Source: an uncultured Roseovarius sp. (GTDB taxonomy: Bacteria; Pseudomonadota; Alphaproteobacteria; Rhodobacterales; Rhodobacteraceae). From it: a DNA stretch of 64,000 nucleotides. Of this stretch, positions 18,384 through 27,920 are shown piece by piece. Position 1 is the first letter of the stretch, and each line of letters opens with the position of its first letter. Under the pieces are notes generated by a model. The model did not search any database. It saw only the letters and a list, made by a program, of their open reading frames with translations, and had not been told where the DNA came from. The stretch covers positions 372,001 through 436,000 of the forward strand of contig CANMBU010000001.1 of NCBI GenBank assembly GCA_947496175.1. Reading direction: 5' to 3'. The position numbers and the translations under genes were made by a program.

Positions 18384-19400
18384 TCAGAACTGGTCTTCGA
18401 ATTTCTTCGCCAGGTCTTCAATATTGTCGGGTGGCCAATCCTCAACATCCATGCCGAGGTGCAGACCCATGCCAGACAGCACTTCCTTGATCTCGTTCAA
18501 GGATTTGCGGCCGAAGTTCGGCGTGCGCAGCATTTCCGCTTCTGTCTTCTGAATCAAGTCGCCAATATAGACAATATTGTCGTTTTTCAAGCAGTTAGCC
18601 GAACGTACAGACAGCTCCAGCTCATCCACTTTCTTGAGCAAAAGTGGGTTGAACTCAAGACCGTCATCCTCGTCCTGACGGCTCGCGGATTCTGGCTCTT
18701 CGAAGTTCACGAAGATCGACAGCTGATCCTGCAGAATACGCGCGGCAAAGGCCACCGCGTCTTCCGGCGTGATCGAACCATCTGTTTCGAGCTTCATGGT
18801 CAGCTTGTCATAGTCCAGAACCTGACCTTCCCGTGTGGGCTGTACGTCATAGCTCACCTTGGTGACAGGCGAATAGATCGCATCAATCGCGATCAGGCCA
18901 ATTGGCGCGTCTTCCGGCTTGTTCTTATCGGCCGCGACATAGCCTTTGCCGGTGTTGACGGTCAGCTCCATAAAGAGATCCGCGCCATCATCAAGGTGGC
19001 AAATCACGTGATCCTTGTTCAGGATCTCAATGCCTGCGCTGTCAGAAATCTCAGCAGCGGTCACGACGCCTGGCCCTTTTGCAGAGACCGACAAACGCTT
19101 GGGCCCTTCGACGTCCATGCGAAGCGCCACGCCCTTGAGGTTAAGAACGATGTCGGTGACGTCTTCACGCACACCGGCCACGCTTGAAAACTCATGCAGC
19201 ACGTTGTCAATCTGCACAGATGTAATGGCCGCACCTTGCAGAGACGACAAAAGCACACGCCGCAGCGCGTTGCCCATCGTCAGACCAAACCCGCGTTCCA
19301 GCGGTTCGGCCACAACAATCGCCTGACGCAGCGGGTCATTGCCCGGCTTTACATCAAGCTGTGTCGGTTTGATCAGTTCGGCCCAGTTCTTATGGATCAT
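18384..19400 (-). CDS. rpoA: DNA-directed RNA polymerase subunit alpha
   Basis: 338-residue RNA polymerase assembly subunit. The N-terminal domain (about 1-235) has the dimer and beta/beta' contacts ([20 protein letters not shown]). The C-terminal domain has [20 protein letters not shown], including the arginine equivalent to E. coli Arg265 that binds UP elements and activators, and the helix-hairpin-helix [16 protein letters not shown] 19400 ([10 protein letters not shown]) follows GGAGGGACC at ideal spacing; an ATG at 19424 in frame has no site. It lies in the usual place between rpsK and rplQ. Confidence 0.98.
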   Translation of the reverse strand: MIHKNWAELIKPTQLDVKPGNDPLRQAIVVAEPLERGFGLTMGNALRRVLLSSLQGAAITSVQIDNVLHEFSSVAGVREDVTDIVLNLKGVALRMDVEGPKRLSVSAKGPGVVTAAEISDSAGIEILNKDHVICHLDDGADLFMELTVNTGKGYVAADKNKPEDAPIGLIAIDAIYSPVTKVSYDVQPTREGQVLDYDKLTMKLETDGSITPEDAVAFAARILQDQLSIFVNFEEPESASRQDEDDGLEFNPLLLKKVDELELSVRSANCLKNDNIVYIGDLIQKTEAEMLRTPNFGRKSLNEIKEVLSGMGLHLGMDVEDWPPDNIEDLAKKFEDQF

Positions 19401-19512
19401 GCGGTCCCTCCATTCCTGTTCCAAGCTGCATGTCCGTGGGCTTGGAACGCCCGAGGTTTAAAATGTCGGAATGGGGCCGTGCAAAAACACGGTCCCCATC
19501 CATGAATACTTT

Positions 19513-19902
19513 TTAGACCCGACGACGTTTCGGCGGGCGGCAACCATTATGCGCAATCGGCGTCACATCACGGATCGACGTGATGTTAAAGCCAACAGCC
19601 GCCAGCGCGCGCAGCGCGCTTTCACGGCCAGAGCCAGGCCCCTGCACTTCAACTTCCAGCGTTTTCATACCGTGTTCCTGCGCCTTGCGGCCCGCGTCCT
19701 CTGCGGCCATCTGCGCGGCATAAGGCGTCGACTTCCGAGAGCCTTTGAAGCCCATGGTGCCCGCCGACGACCACGCAATCGCGTTGCCTTGCACATCCGA
19801 GATCAGGATCTTGGTGTTGTTGAACGAGCTGTTTACATGCGCCACACCCGTGGCGATGTTCTTGGAAACCTTGCGCTTGGTGCGTTTTGTATCACGTGCC
19901 AT
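19513..19902 (-). CDS. rpsK: 30S ribosomal protein S11
   Basis: 129 residues, normal length. It carries the S11 platform features [20 protein letters not shown] and the C-terminal [13 protein letters not shown]-type end (here [14 protein letters not shown]). It lies 15 bases after rpsM and ahead of rpoA. GGGAGGG precedes the ATG. Confidence 0.98.
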   Translation of the reverse strand: MARDTKRTKRKVSKNIATGVAHVNSSFNNTKILISDVQGNAIAWSSAGTMGFKGSRKSTPYAAQMAAEDAGRKAQEHGMKTLEVEVQGPGSGRESALRALAAVGFNITSIRDVTPIAHNGCRPPKRRRV

Positions 19903-19917
19903 TGGTTCAGCCCTCCC

Positions 19918-20286
19918 TTACTTCTTCTTGCCGGCAATGGCCTTAGCAGGGCCTTTGCGCGTGCGTGCGTTGGTATGGGTGCGCTGACCACGAACCGGCA
20001 GGTTGCGGCGATGACGCAGGCCACGGTAGCAGCCAAGGTCCATCAGGCGCTTGATGTTCATCTGCACTTCGCGGCGCAGGTCACCTTCGACCATGTAGTT
20101 GGCGTCAATATGCTCGCGCACCGCCAGAACCTCGGCATCCGAGAGTTCATTGACGCGACGCGCAGGGTCAATCTTGACCGCTTCGCAGATGGCCTTGGCC
20201 GAAGAATGGCCGATACCAGTGATGTAAGTCAGGGCAATCGGGACCCGTTTATGGGTCGGAATGTTAACGCCGGCGATACGTGCCAC
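19918..20286 (-). CDS. rpsM: 30S ribosomal protein S13 (GTG start)
   Basis: 122 residues beginning [20 protein letters not shown], head protein contacting P-site tRNA and bridge B1. The basic C-terminus [18 protein letters not shown] is intact. The start codon is GTG at 20286 with AAGGA upstream, unlike the ATG starts of its neighbours. In this genome it is preceded not directly by adk but by a ~0.6-kb insert and its own promoter. Confidence 0.97.
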   Translation of the reverse strand: MARIAGVNIPTHKRVPIALTYITGIGHSSAKAICEAVKIDPARRVNELSDAEVLAVREHIDANYMVEGDLRREVQMNIKRLMDLGCYRGLRHRRNLPVRGQRTHTNARTRKGPAKAIAGKKK

Positions 20287-20441
20287 GTGTCATATCCTTT
20301 CGTTGCGGGTCCGTAGTTCCAGACCCTTTTTTCACAACGTAGGCCCGTCGCATTCGCTCCGGGCCGCAGCTGAATTCAGGTGGTCGATTCGGGCAACAGG
20401 AGCGACCTGTCAAGAATCATTACTCTCGTGCGAGATGGTGC

Positions 20442-20470
20442 GTGTTAGAAGGGTTTGGAAGGGGCGTCAA
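20442..20470 (-). promoter_or_regulatory. Putative sigma70 promoter of the rpsM-rpsK-rpoA-rplQ block
   Basis: Minus strand: TTGACG (20470-20465), 17-base spacer, TAACAC (20447-20442), giving a leader of ~145 bases before rpsM. It lies between the adk-side insert and rpsM, so the alpha block can be transcribed independently of secY-adk. Confidence 0.6.
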
Positions 20471-20569
20471 GCCTCTGGTCAGAGATTTCCTCATTTAGAG
20501 AAAAGACTAAAGAAAAAGGGGGGGAACTCGTGCTTGTCTTCATAAATCTCAACACGCGTGCATTTCGCT

Positions 20570-20920
20570 TCAAAGTTTAAACACGCCAGGATTTTCCGCT
20601 GGGTCATTTAAGATAACGAGACCTCTCTGAGTGAAAGACCTTTGAATCTGTTCTTGCTTATATGCAATTTCTCGAGATGTTCGAAAAATACTTTTTTCCG
20701 GGTTCATTGAACGCATCCAAAAACCCATTGCCAGCATCCAAACAAGCGATACAAAGGATCCAGTGGGGAAGTCAAAATAGAGAACACAGAACTGAAATGC
20801 TCCAATGGCTCCAATCCAAACGCCGCATTCTTTCCAAAAATACCCCGCCTGAATTCGGTTCAGTTCTTTGAATTCGTCAACCAGTGGTTTGAGATCGTCA
20901 GGTATAAGAGCAGGTACCAA
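20570..20920 (-). CDS. Hypothetical two-span membrane protein inserted between adk and rpsM
   Basis: 116 residues of no recognised family. A polar helix (LKPLVDEFKELNRIQAGYFWKE) precedes two hydrophobic segments (VWIGAIGAFQFCVLYF and FVSLVWMLAMGFWM), then a basic, Gln-rich tail (SREIAYKQEQIQRSF). The start lies 2 bases after the adk stop, so it may be translated with secY-adk. The region is visibly more AT-rich than the flanking ribosomal genes. adk and rpsM are normally close neighbours, so this looks like an acquired gene. Function unknown. Confidence 0.65.
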   Translation of the reverse strand: MVPALIPDDLKPLVDEFKELNRIQAGYFWKECGVWIGAIGAFQFCVLYFDFPTGSFVSLVWMLAMGFWMRSMNPEKSIFRTSREIAYKQEQIQRSFTQRGLVILNDPAENPGVFKL

Positions 20921-20922
20921 GT

Positions 20923-21567
20923 TTAGCCCAAAACACCCGCAATCTCTGCCTTGACCTCATCAATCTCGCCAAGGCCATTGACCCAGGCCAGATTGCCTTT
21001 GGCGTGGTAATAGCCAATCAGCATCGAGGTTTTCTTGTAATATTCCATCAGGCGGTTCTTGAGGCTTTCCTCATTGTCATCCGCGCGGCGGGTAAAGCCT
21101 TTGGCCTGACCACATTTGGCGCAAACTTCATCAGCCGGAATGGGTTTGGTAATATCGTTATAGACCTCACCACACCCGGCACAGGTTGCGCGTGCCGTGA
21201 TGCGGGCCACCAACGCGTCGTCGTTGACTTCCATTGCCACAACCTTGTCGAGCGTCTCACCAGTTTCATCCAGCAAGTCCGCCAAGGCATCGGCCTGAGC
21301 CAGCGTCCTTGGGAACCCGTCAAAGATGAACCCACCCTTTTTGTCGCCCTGCAGCTTTTCGCGGATCAGTCCAATGACGATCTCATCGGTTACAAGATCC
21401 CCGCGCGCCATCACATCGGCCACGATCTTGCCCATCTCGGACCCGCTGTCCTTGGCCTCGCGCAGCATGTCACCTGTGCTCAGCTGGATCATGTTGCGTT
21501 CTTCCACGAGGAAATGCGCTTGCGTGCCTTTGCCCGCCCCGGGCGGTCCGAGAAGAATGATATTCAT
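20923..21567 (-). CDS. adk: Adenylate kinase (zinc LID type)
   Basis: 214 residues; interconverts ATP + AMP and 2 ADP. The P-loop is [10 protein letters not shown] near the N-terminus, with the AMP-binding segment [11 protein letters not shown] and [14 protein letters not shown]. The LID carries four cysteines (CAGC and CAKC around residues 130-150), so it should bind structural zinc, unlike the E. coli enzyme. The start overlaps the secY stop by 4 bases (ATGA), showing translational coupling. Confidence 0.98.
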   Translation of the reverse strand: MNIILLGPPGAGKGTQAHFLVEERNMIQLSTGDMLREAKDSGSEMGKIVADVMARGDLVTDEIVIGLIREKLQGDKKGGFIFDGFPRTLAQADALADLLDETGETLDKVVAMEVNDDALVARITARATCAGCGEVYNDITKPIPADEVCAKCGQAKGFTRRADDNEESLKNRLMEYYKKTSMLIGYYHAKGNLAWVNGLGEIDEVKAEIAGVLG

Positions 21568-22928
21568 CGACGTGCTGTCCCTTTCCTGCGCGCCCGTTTT
21601 TTACCTTTGCCACCGAGCTGCGATTTCTCGATCAGATCCTCATATTGATGCGCCAGAAGGTGGGATTGCACCTGTTGGATCGTGTCCATGGTCACCGATA
21701 CAACGATCAAAACCGAAGTTCCGCCAAAATAGAAGGGGATCGCAAATTGCCCACGCAGAATTTCCGGGAGGAGACAAACCGCCGCAAGATAGGCCGAACC
21801 GAGCACCAGGATGCGCGTGACAACATATTCCAGGTATTCCGCGGTTTTCTTGCCTGGGCGAATGCCTGGGACAAACCCGTTCTGGTTCTTCAGGTTGTCG
21901 GCCACGTCATCCACTTTGAACGACACGTTGTAGGTGTAGAAATAGGTGAAGAAGACGATCATCACCGTAAAGAACACCAGATAGGCAGGCTGTCCTGGAC
22001 CAAAATAAGCCATGATCGTGGACATCACCGGCCCGGTCTGATCGCCCGAAAATGTACTGAGCGTTGCGGGCAACAGCAGCAGCGACGAGGCAAAGATTGC
22101 CGGGATCACACCCGCGGGGTTCACCTTGACTGGCAAGTGGCTTGAGCCGCCATCATAGACCTTCATCCCCACCTGACGGCGTGGATACTGAATGTGAATC
22201 TTGCGCAAAGAGCGCTCCATAAAGACCACAAAGGCAATGGTCGCAATCACCATGACGATGACGCCGATGATCACCGCCGGGCTAAGCGCACCAGAGCGGC
22301 CAGACGCGAAGAACTGTGCCAAGGCGGCAGGAAGTTCGGCAATAATGCCCACAAAGATGATCAGCGAGATACCGTTGCCCACGCCGCGTGCGGTGATCTG
22401 CTCCCCCAGCCACATCAGGAACATCGTCCCGCCCACAAGCGTGATCATGCAGCTTGCAATAAAGAAGAACCCTGGGTCAGACGCCAATCCGCCGCCCTGC
22501 AACGAGGCGGCCAGACCATATGACTGCAAGGTCGCCAGGAACACCGTGCCGTAGCGCGTATACTGGTTGATCTTCTTGCGCCCCTGCTCGCCTTCTTTCT
22601 TGAGCTGCTCCAACGCCGGCACCATGGCCGTCATGAGCTGCACAATAATAGAGGCCGAGATATAGGGCATAATGCCCAGCGCAAAGATCCCCATCCGGCC
22701 CAGCGCACCACCGGTGAACATCGACAGCATCCCGCCAATCGAGGCCTGTGCGCCCTCCATGAACTGGCGAAGTTCAGCCCCATCAATGCCCGGCACCGGA
22801 ATGAACGTGCCAATCCGGTAAACGATCAACAGGCCGATGGTGAAGAAGATACGCTTGCGAAGCTCTGTTGCTTTGCCCAGGGCAGCCCAGCTTGTGTTGG
22901 CCGCCATTTGTTCTGCTGCAGATACCAT
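21564..22928 (-). CDS. secY: Preprotein translocase subunit SecY
   Basis: 454-residue core channel of the Sec translocon, ten membrane spans. It starts with the amphipathic AELRKRIFF-like segment ([21 protein letters not shown]), has the plug-region [22 protein letters not shown], and the cytoplasmic [21 protein letters not shown] region. The C-terminus is strongly basic ([15 protein letters not shown]). It lies between rplO and adk as in the canonical spc operon. Confidence 0.98.
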   Translation of the reverse strand: MVSAAEQMAANTSWAALGKATELRKRIFFTIGLLIVYRIGTFIPVPGIDGAELRQFMEGAQASIGGMLSMFTGGALGRMGIFALGIMPYISASIIVQLMTAMVPALEQLKKEGEQGRKKINQYTRYGTVFLATLQSYGLAASLQGGGLASDPGFFFIASCMITLVGGTMFLMWLGEQITARGVGNGISLIIFVGIIAELPAALAQFFASGRSGALSPAVIIGVIVMVIATIAFVVFMERSLRKIHIQYPRRQVGMKVYDGGSSHLPVKVNPAGVIPAIFASSLLLLPATLSTFSGDQTGPVMSTIMAYFGPGQPAYLVFFTVMIVFFTYFYTYNVSFKVDDVADNLKNQNGFVPGIRPGKKTAEYLEYVVTRILVLGSAYLAAVCLLPEILRGQFAIPFYFGGTSVLIVVSVTMDTIQQVQSHLLAHQYEDLIEKSQLGGKGKKRARRKGTARR

Positions 22929-23037
22929 GCGTGGTCTCTTTGTTATGTCAAACGCCGCCCGGGGCCGTTTTCCGGCCAGGCGGCGTCCAAAGGAAAACTA
23001 GAAGCTATGTAAGGGGACATGCGCCCTCTCACAAGTT

Positions 23038-23511
23038 TTATTCAGCCGCCTGAGCCGCCGCGACGGTCAAAGAACCGCCTGCTTTTTCCACTGCTTCAAT
23101 AGCCGATTTAGACGCGCCCGTCACTTCCAGCTTGAGCTTGGCACTCACCTCGCCCTTGGCCAGCACGCGGATACCGTCCAGCTTGCGCCGCACAAGACCG
23201 CTTTCAACGAGCACGTCCTCGGTGATCGCTTTCTTGGCATCCAGTTTCTTCGCATCGACGAATTTCTGAATGAGACCAAGGTTCACAACGGCAAATTTCT
23301 TGCGGTTCGGCTTGTTAAAGCCACGCTTGGGCAGGCGTTGGTAGAGCGGCATTTGCCCGCCTTCATAGCCATTGATAGCCACGCCCGAGCGGGATTTCTG
23401 ACCTTTGATACCACGGCCAGCAGTCTTACCCATGCCAGAGCCAGGACCACGGCCAACGCGTTTCTTACGTTTGGTCGCGCCGGGATTGTCGCGCAATTCA
23501 TTGAGTTTCAT
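23038..23511 (-). CDS. rplO: 50S ribosomal protein L15
   Basis: 157 residues beginning [20 protein letters not shown]; glycine/arginine-rich extension ([20 protein letters not shown]) followed by the globular part. ATG 23511 has AGGAGAAG upstream; the frame runs 17 codons further but without family support. rpmD, its usual upstream neighbour, is ~7 kb away, and a promoter candidate stands directly upstream. Confidence 0.97.
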   Translation of the reverse strand: MKLNELRDNPGATKRKKRVGRGPGSGMGKTAGRGIKGQKSRSGVAINGYEGGQMPLYQRLPKRGFNKPNRKKFAVVNLGLIQKFVDAKKLDAKKAITEDVLVESGLVRRKLDGIRVLAKGEVSAKLKLEVTGASKSAIEAVEKAGGSLTVAAAQAAE

Positions 23512-23606
23512 ATCGCTTCTCCTAAGCCGGATGTGACCCCCGAAGCGTAACGGGCCAACCACGGCGTTTCTTGATTGTGAGTCGTATGGTGTAACACCAC
23601 CGGGGG

Positions 23607-23635
23607 CGTATAGACCCGAAGCGATATGTGATCAA
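23607..23635 (-). promoter_or_regulatory. Putative sigma70 promoter of the rplO-secY-adk block
   Basis: Minus strand: TTGATC (23635-23630), 17-base spacer, TATACG (23612-23607), ~95 bases upstream of rplO. It starts transcription again after the 7-kb insert. Confidence 0.65.
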
Positions 23636-23644
23636 GTGCGAAGA

Positions 23645-24028
23645 CTATTGCAACCGCGCCGGACTGGCCTGCCTCCGACGTTCGCTCACGAAAGTCGGGC
23701 GCTCAGACGCCGCCGCATGGGTCGATGTGACCTCAACAGACGGCAGACGCCGCGACCCCAACTGCCGCCAACGCTTCACCGCACCGCCCAACGACATCAC
23801 GATGTAAAACCCCTGGATCAGCGCCGCACTGAGATTGAAATCCACACTCAGCGACACCATCACACAAGACGCCGCGCTGCCCGTCAGCAAAAAATATGTC
23901 GGCGTGGAACAGCTCAGGCGTCCGGTACATAAAGCAAAAAACCCCAACACATAAATAGACACCCCCACCAGACCCACGGCACGACATACAAATACAGTAT
24001 CAACACTCGAAAACTCATACCAAACCAT
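23645..24028 (-). CDS. CBU_0592-like small membrane protein
   Basis: 127 residues with about three hydrophobic segments (FVCRAVGLVGVSIYVLGFFA, TYFLLTGSAASCVMVSLSV, AALIQGFYIVMSLGGAVKRW), matching the small CBU_0592-type membrane proteins in layout. The Gln-containing third helix ending VKRW fits that family. The C-terminal 35 residues are polar and probably disordered. ATG 24028 is preferred to an adjacent GTG. It is the first gene of the rpmD/rplO insert, and its stop lies 10 bases from the rplO promoter. Function unknown. Confidence 0.65.
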   Translation of the reverse strand: MVWYEFSSVDTVFVCRAVGLVGVSIYVLGFFALCTGRLSCSTPTYFLLTGSAASCVMVSLSVDFNLSAALIQGFYIVMSLGGAVKRWRQLGSRRLPSVEVTSTHAAASERPTFVSERRRQASPARLQ

Positions 24029-24272
24029 CACACACCCGGCTCTTTCTCAGCCCACGGTATATTTGGAACGCGCGTTAGGCTATGAAACCAAGCTTTCCCG
24101 ACCTGTGTTAGGGCGGTGTAAAGCGCAGCGTTAACGAAGCGTGAAAAAGGAAGGGAAACAGCTTAATCCGCGCGTTTTGTGAACTCAGCGGCGTACAGCG
24201 CACGTGACGCAAAGGTCAGTTGCGAGCCCAAGAAGACTCCCCTCGCGCGGAATCAAGGCGCGGTAGCGCCGC

Positions 24273-24409
24273 CGCGCGATCGCCAGACCGCCCCCCGGGC
24301 TGGCGATTGGTCCACGTGGGCGCTGAGATCAACGAGTTTGCGGGCTTGGCTGCCATAAAGTGACCTAGACCAATGGCAGGTCGCCACCCCGCGGTCTGGC
24401 CATCGCGCG
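24273..24409 (+). repeat. MITE-like element copy A (137 bp with terminal inverted repeats)
   Basis: The ends are CGCGCGATCGCCAGACCGC (24273-24291) and its inverted copy (24391-24409), matching at 18 of 19 positions. A second copy in opposite orientation lies at 42632-42767. The ends and the GGCTGGCGATTGGTC and TTGGCTG..TAAAG internal stretches are shared; the middle has diverged. An 8-bp inverted repeat (ATCGCCAG 24279-24286, CTGGCGAT 24300-24307) forms a sub-hairpin. No transposase is present. The surrounding gene-free stretch 24029-24596 shows nothing else I can support. Confidence 0.75.
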
Positions 24410-24596
24410 TCTTCGCACTCCAATTGCCAATGTCCGCTTCGTCCGCAAAGCCGTCCTCAAATTTTGGCTTCCTGTCCCATTCCTCATCCCCGCTGAAAAC
24501 TCTCTCCTTTCGCAACGGCAGTATTCGCAAACCGCATGGGCTGGTCAAAGCCTGCATCCAGCATAAATTTATCCAAAGCATCAACCGGAGCCAGAC

Positions 24597-24836
24597 ATGT
24601 CCAAACCAGAAATCGCCCAGAAATCCCCGTATCCCGTCGATGTCGAAGCAGGGAAAAATTACTTTTGGTGTGCTTGCGGGAAAAGCAGCAACCAGCCCTT
24701 TTGCGACGGAAGTCACAAAGATACGGATTTCACGCCCCTAAAGTACACGGCAGAAAAGGACGGCAAGGTCTTTTTCTGTGGGTGCAAGGCCACCGGCAAG
24801 TCCCCAATGTGCGATGGAAGCCACTCGAAACTTTGA
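24597..24836 (+). CDS. CDGSH iron-sulfur domain protein (two domains)
   Basis: 79 residues with two CDGSH-type [2Fe-2S] sites, each with three cysteines and one histidine: CACGKSSNQPFCDGSH (about residues 25-40) and CGCKATGKSPMCDGSH (about 61-76). Such tandem bacterial mitoNEET-like proteins bind redox-active or transferable clusters in the cytoplasm. CCGGAG precedes the ATG. It reads in the same direction as the Rieske gene 83 bases downstream. Electron-transfer or cluster-delivery role inferred only. Confidence 0.92.
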   Translation: MSKPEIAQKSPYPVDVEAGKNYFWCACGKSSNQPFCDGSHKDTDFTPLKYTAEKDGKVFFCGCKATGKSPMCDGSHSKL

Positions 24837-24919
24837 CCCCTTGCCTTGCAGATTAATGTATCTTTAGGTGCAAGGCGTCGCCTCTTGTTGGCTGGCCGAA
24901 ACGACCCAAAGAGCGCCCT

Positions 24920-25918
24920 ATGCAAAACCTGCACCCGCGTCACTACACCTGCGCCGAGGTCCACGCCTCTGATGTGCAGCGCATCTTTGCCAGCACATGG
25001 CAGATGATCGGCCCGGCCTCGCGTCTGGCCGAGCGCGGCGACTACATCGCCACCGAGATCGCCGGTCAAAAGGTATTCGTGGTGCGCGCCAAGGACGGGC
25101 TGCGCGCCTTTCGCAATGTCTGTCGTCATCGCGGCGCGCGCCTGCTGCCTGAGGGAGCGGGGCGGTGCAGCACGATCCGCTGTCCCTATCACCAATGGGT
25201 CTGGGGCGAAGACGGGTCCTTGCTGAACGTGCCGTGGTGGGGCGACAACGCCGACTTCAACATGGCCGACTGGTCCCTGGACACTGTGTCTTTCGAAATT
25301 TGGCGCGGGTTGTTGTTTGTCGCGATTGCACCAGAGATCAGCCTGACCAAGCAGCTCGCCGATACGGTGCCGGAACTGGAAAACGAACCTTTGGAAACCT
25401 TCCACTGGGTCCACGAGGAGCGTCTGATCTTCGACGCCAACTGGAAAATCTACACAGACAACTTCGTCGAAGGCTATCACATCCCGGGCATCCATCCCGA
25501 GTTTCACGCCGCAATCGACTTTGAACAGTTCGAGACCGTGGCCTGCGATGGTCTGGTGCGTATGTCCGCGCCGCCCAAGGACGCGCTTTTCTATCGCGGC
25601 AAATGGCTTTGGATGTGGCCCAACTGGACGCTGTCACTTTTCAATGGCGGTATGAACACATCGCGGATCAATCCCATCAACCACCGGCAAACCGAATTGA
25701 TCTACAACTTCTATTTCGCCGACACCTCTGAGGCGACCAAAGCGGCACGAGACAAGACAATCGCCGACAATCTGGCAGTGGTGCGTGAGGATTTTGAGGT
25801 CTGCCTGGAAACCCAGAAGAACTACGAAAGCGGAGGCTATCGTCCCGGCCCCCTGTCACCGCGCCACGAACAAGGTGTCGCCTATTTCCAACAGCGGTTG
25901 CGCGCCGCGCAAGAGTGA
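24920..25918 (+). CDS. Rieske non-heme iron oxygenase, alpha-subunit type
   Basis: 332 residues of the aromatic-ring-hydroxylating dioxygenase alpha-subunit family. The Rieske [2Fe-2S] site is CRHRGARLLPEGAGRCS..CPYHQW (Cys/His pairs around residues 68-91). The mononuclear iron site is DNFVEGYHIPGIHPEF (two His about residues 190-196), with the third ligand expected near the C-terminus. Proteins of this type demethylate or hydroxylate small amines or aromatic compounds. No reductase or ferredoxin gene adjoins it. The CDGSH protein is the only nearby Fe-S partner. A hairpin (CAACATC 25962-25968 with GATGTTG 25973-25979) follows the stop. Confidence 0.92.
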   Translation: MQNLHPRHYTCAEVHASDVQRIFASTWQMIGPASRLAERGDYIATEIAGQKVFVVRAKDGLRAFRNVCRHRGARLLPEGAGRCSTIRCPYHQWVWGEDGSLLNVPWWGDNADFNMADWSLDTVSFEIWRGLLFVAIAPEISLTKQLADTVPELENEPLETFHWVHEERLIFDANWKIYTDNFVEGYHIPGIHPEFHAAIDFEQFETVACDGLVRMSAPPKDALFYRGKWLWMWPNWTLSLFNGGMNTSRINPINHRQTELIYNFYFADTSEATKAARDKTIADNLAVVREDFEVCLETQKNYESGGYRPGPLSPRHEQGVAYFQQRLRAAQE

Positions 25919-26027
25919 AAACTGGCCACGTCTGACTAAAGTTATGCTTGCTTAACTCTCTCAACATCTTGCGATGTTGCGCCCGAACGGCGCATTAAAT
26001 TCGGCCGGAAACCGATGCCGCACCGAC

Positions 26028-26062
26028 GCAATACCGACGTGATACTGATGCAATACCGACGT
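26028..26062. repeat. Short direct repeats downstream of the Rieske gene
   Basis: GCAATACCGACGT occurs at 26028-26040 and 26050-26062 with GATACTGAT between. Only two copies, no regular array. It lies in the 452-base gene-free stretch 25919-26370, which otherwise holds a hairpin (25962-25979) and the ectC remnant. Confidence 0.6.
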
Positions 26063-26112
26063 TCAAATCCTGCGAAATAAGGGCGTTAACCTTTAAGCGG
26101 CTGTTTGCATTT

Positions 26113-26205
26113 TCACTCGGGCGCCGCATAGCTCCCATCGGCGTCATGGGTCTCTTGACCACTGAGCGCTGGCGTAAAGATACAGATGAACCGCAGGTCC
26201 GTTTC
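26113..26205 (-). pseudogene. Truncated ectC remnant (C-terminal 29 codons)
   Basis: On the minus strand the stretch translates in frame as ETDLRFICIFTPALSGQETH then DADGSYAAPE and a TGA stop. It matches the C-terminus of the intact ectoine synthase gene at 28117-28509: bases 26124-26205 and 28137-28218 agree at 77 of 82 positions. Upstream of 26205 the similarity stops abruptly and no catalytic core is present. The remnant has its own stop (AAPE end, unlike AVPCNSE in the intact gene), so it is the tail of a second ectC copy rather than a perfect recent duplication. Confidence 0.85.
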
Positions 26206-26370
26206 TCGGGATCGTGGAACAACATCCCTTCCGAACACTCGGAGGGAATCTCGGTCTGAGAAATCTGGAATCTGTGGGATAATACTCTGCGGACCCGCCT
26301 GTCTGAAATGGTGTCTGCACTTTAGTGGTCAATGTCACAACCCAGACAGAGTCTGTAGCTCCATCGACGC

Positions 26371-27030
26371 TTATGCCTCTTCGCGAGCCTTCAACGCCTC
26401 ACTGATCTGATCACGATGCCAAAGTCCCATATAACGTCGTTGACGGAAATCTTCGTCGCCGCCTTCATCTTGACCAATGGGTACATCTGAAATCAACTCC
26501 AAAGGCTGCGGGAAGTTGAAAGGTTCAATACGCGGATTGAACCAGCGGAATTTCCCATTCTCCGGAACGTTTCGGTTAAAAGGATTATCGTGCACAGTCG
26601 TCAATAGATAAGACGAATGAGATGCCAGGAAGTTCTCAAAAAACTCCCAGCGCAACCAGAATTTCAGGTGAAACAAGCAATCACGGCACATGATCATATC
26701 GGCCTTGGGCAGCGGATCATTGGTGATATCGGCCAGCTCAAACTTTACGCTTCGACTGCCAAACTGCTTTGTGTTGGTTTCAACCAGGTCTTCGACGATC
26801 TCAAGCCCAATGTATGAGACACCTTTCAGGTCGACCTTTTGCATCCAATGCCAGTCGCCGCAAGGCGCGTCGACAAAACTCTTGACCTGGTACTTGCGAA
26901 ACAACATCGGCAACGCCGCGCGCAAGGACTCAGTATGCGCAAGAGTAGATCCCGGACCAGAGCGCGGAACGCCCTTTTTGTGCTCAGACCAGTCAATCGC
27001 AGAGAAGGAATCTTGAAGCTTCTGACGCAT
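26371..27030 (-). CDS. Class I SAM-dependent methyltransferase
   Basis: 219 residues with a Rossmann-like methyltransferase core: motif I is VDAPCGDWHWM (about residue 55), followed by the acidic SYIGLEIVEDLV strand end, FELADITNDPLP (motif II area) and MIMCRDCLFHL. This version of motif I, with PCGDWHW, occurs in methyltransferases of surface-polysaccharide or small-molecule clusters. GAAGGGGA stands upstream of the ATG. It begins 14 bases after the glycosyltransferase-like gene, so the two form an operon. Substrate unknown. Confidence 0.8.
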   Translation of the reverse strand: MRQKLQDSFSAIDWSEHKKGVPRSGPGSTLAHTESLRAALPMLFRKYQVKSFVDAPCGDWHWMQKVDLKGVSYIGLEIVEDLVETNTKQFGSRSVKFELADITNDPLPKADMIMCRDCLFHLKFWLRWEFFENFLASHSSYLLTTVHDNPFNRNVPENGKFRWFNPRIEPFNFPQPLELISDVPIGQDEGGDEDFRQRRYMGLWHRDQISEALKAREEA

Positions 27031-27044
27031 TGGTATCCCCTTCG

Positions 27045-27920
27045 CTATTTCCCAGCACGATAGAGTTTTCGGCGCAGTTGCGCACTTTCTTTGCTGTCTC
27101 GATGTGTGATGGGGTGGGTTTCGGGGTCAATCCGGTGCGCTCGGCAAAGCAATTCGAGAAAGCTATCAACTGGCGGGACGCCGTTCATGCCTTGCCTGAC
27201 CAACCGACGGCGAATGCCAGACGCATAAAGATGCATAGACATGCTGCGGCGGCGCAACTCCGCTAAATCATATTGCGTGGGTGTTGCAATCAATGTGGTA
27301 GAGTGGCGTGCCATCACTGGGTTCAGAATAGAAAACTCCGTCGCCATGCTGTCCTCGCCGCTCTCACACAGAAAATACCCAAACGCTTCCGGGCCGGTCA
27401 CGCCCACCGGCAGTTTCTCGAAGGAAAAGTCACCTACGAGATCTTCCTGGGTTTTAACCTGTAAATCACTCCACCAGGGCGGGCGCACACCGGTTTGAGA
27501 TACAAAGTTTTCCATCTCCAGAGTTGCTGGGCTGTTGCGTGGTGTGCGGATAACACTGTTTGGCACGAAGTTCTTCTTGCGCACAGCAAACAAATAACCC
27601 TTCGTCGTGACATGGGGTTGGAGCGCATAGATGTCCGCGTCCACCCAAATGTGATCTGTTTTGCGCATTAGCATGACGCGGAAAATGTCCGAATGTATGC
27701 GCGGATCATCAAGACGATCCTTGCCCCAGTATGTCTGCGTAAAAGCTTCGTCCATCACCTCTCTCGCATCGCGCAGATCGACATAGTCAGGGACGTCCTC
27801 AATTTCGTCGTATGTATAAAGAATTGGGGTTTGGCCGATGTCGTGAAAAGACTTCAGGCTAAGACGCTCGAGCCAAGATAGTTGGGGCCCTATCCAAAGG
27901 GTCGCCACGGTGTTTGTCAT
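27045..27920 (-). CDS. Glycosyltransferase-like protein (capsular-polysaccharide type, DXD)
   Basis: 291 residues resembling glycosyltransferases with a DXD sugar-nucleotide site. The N-terminus TVATLWIGPQLSWLERLSLKSF matches that family's opening, LYTYDEIEDVPDYV gives the donor fold, and the acidic pair lies in DHIWVDADIYAL. The nearby FAVRKKNFVPNSVIR is typical as well. ATG 27920 has AGGA just upstream; a frame extension of five residues is possible. Together with the downstream methyltransferase it suggests decoration of a surface glycan, an inference from context only. Confidence 0.78.
   Translation of the reverse strand: MTNTVATLWIGPQLSWLERLSLKSFHDIGQTPILYTYDEIEDVPDYVDLRDAREVMDEAFTQTYWGKDRLDDPRIHSDIFRVMLMRKTDHIWVDADIYALQPHVTTKGYLFAVRKKNFVPNSVIRTPRNSPATLEMENFVSQTGVRPPWWSDLQVKTQEDLVGDFSFEKLPVGVTGPEAFGYFLCESGEDSMATEFSILNPVMARHSTTLIATPTQYDLAELRRRSMSMHLYASGIRRRLVRQGMNGVPPVDSFLELLCRAHRIDPETHPITHRDSKESAQLRRKLYRAGK

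Noticed and set aside
24216-24716. 166-residue minus-strand frame over the repeat and the CDGSH gene
   Set aside because: It overlaps the MITE-like element and the well-supported CDGSH gene; translation of the repeat gives spurious similarity with the frame at 42654.
26028-26062. Possible CRISPR or tandem-repeat array
   Set aside because: Only two 13-base repeats with one 9-base spacer; no array, no cas genes.
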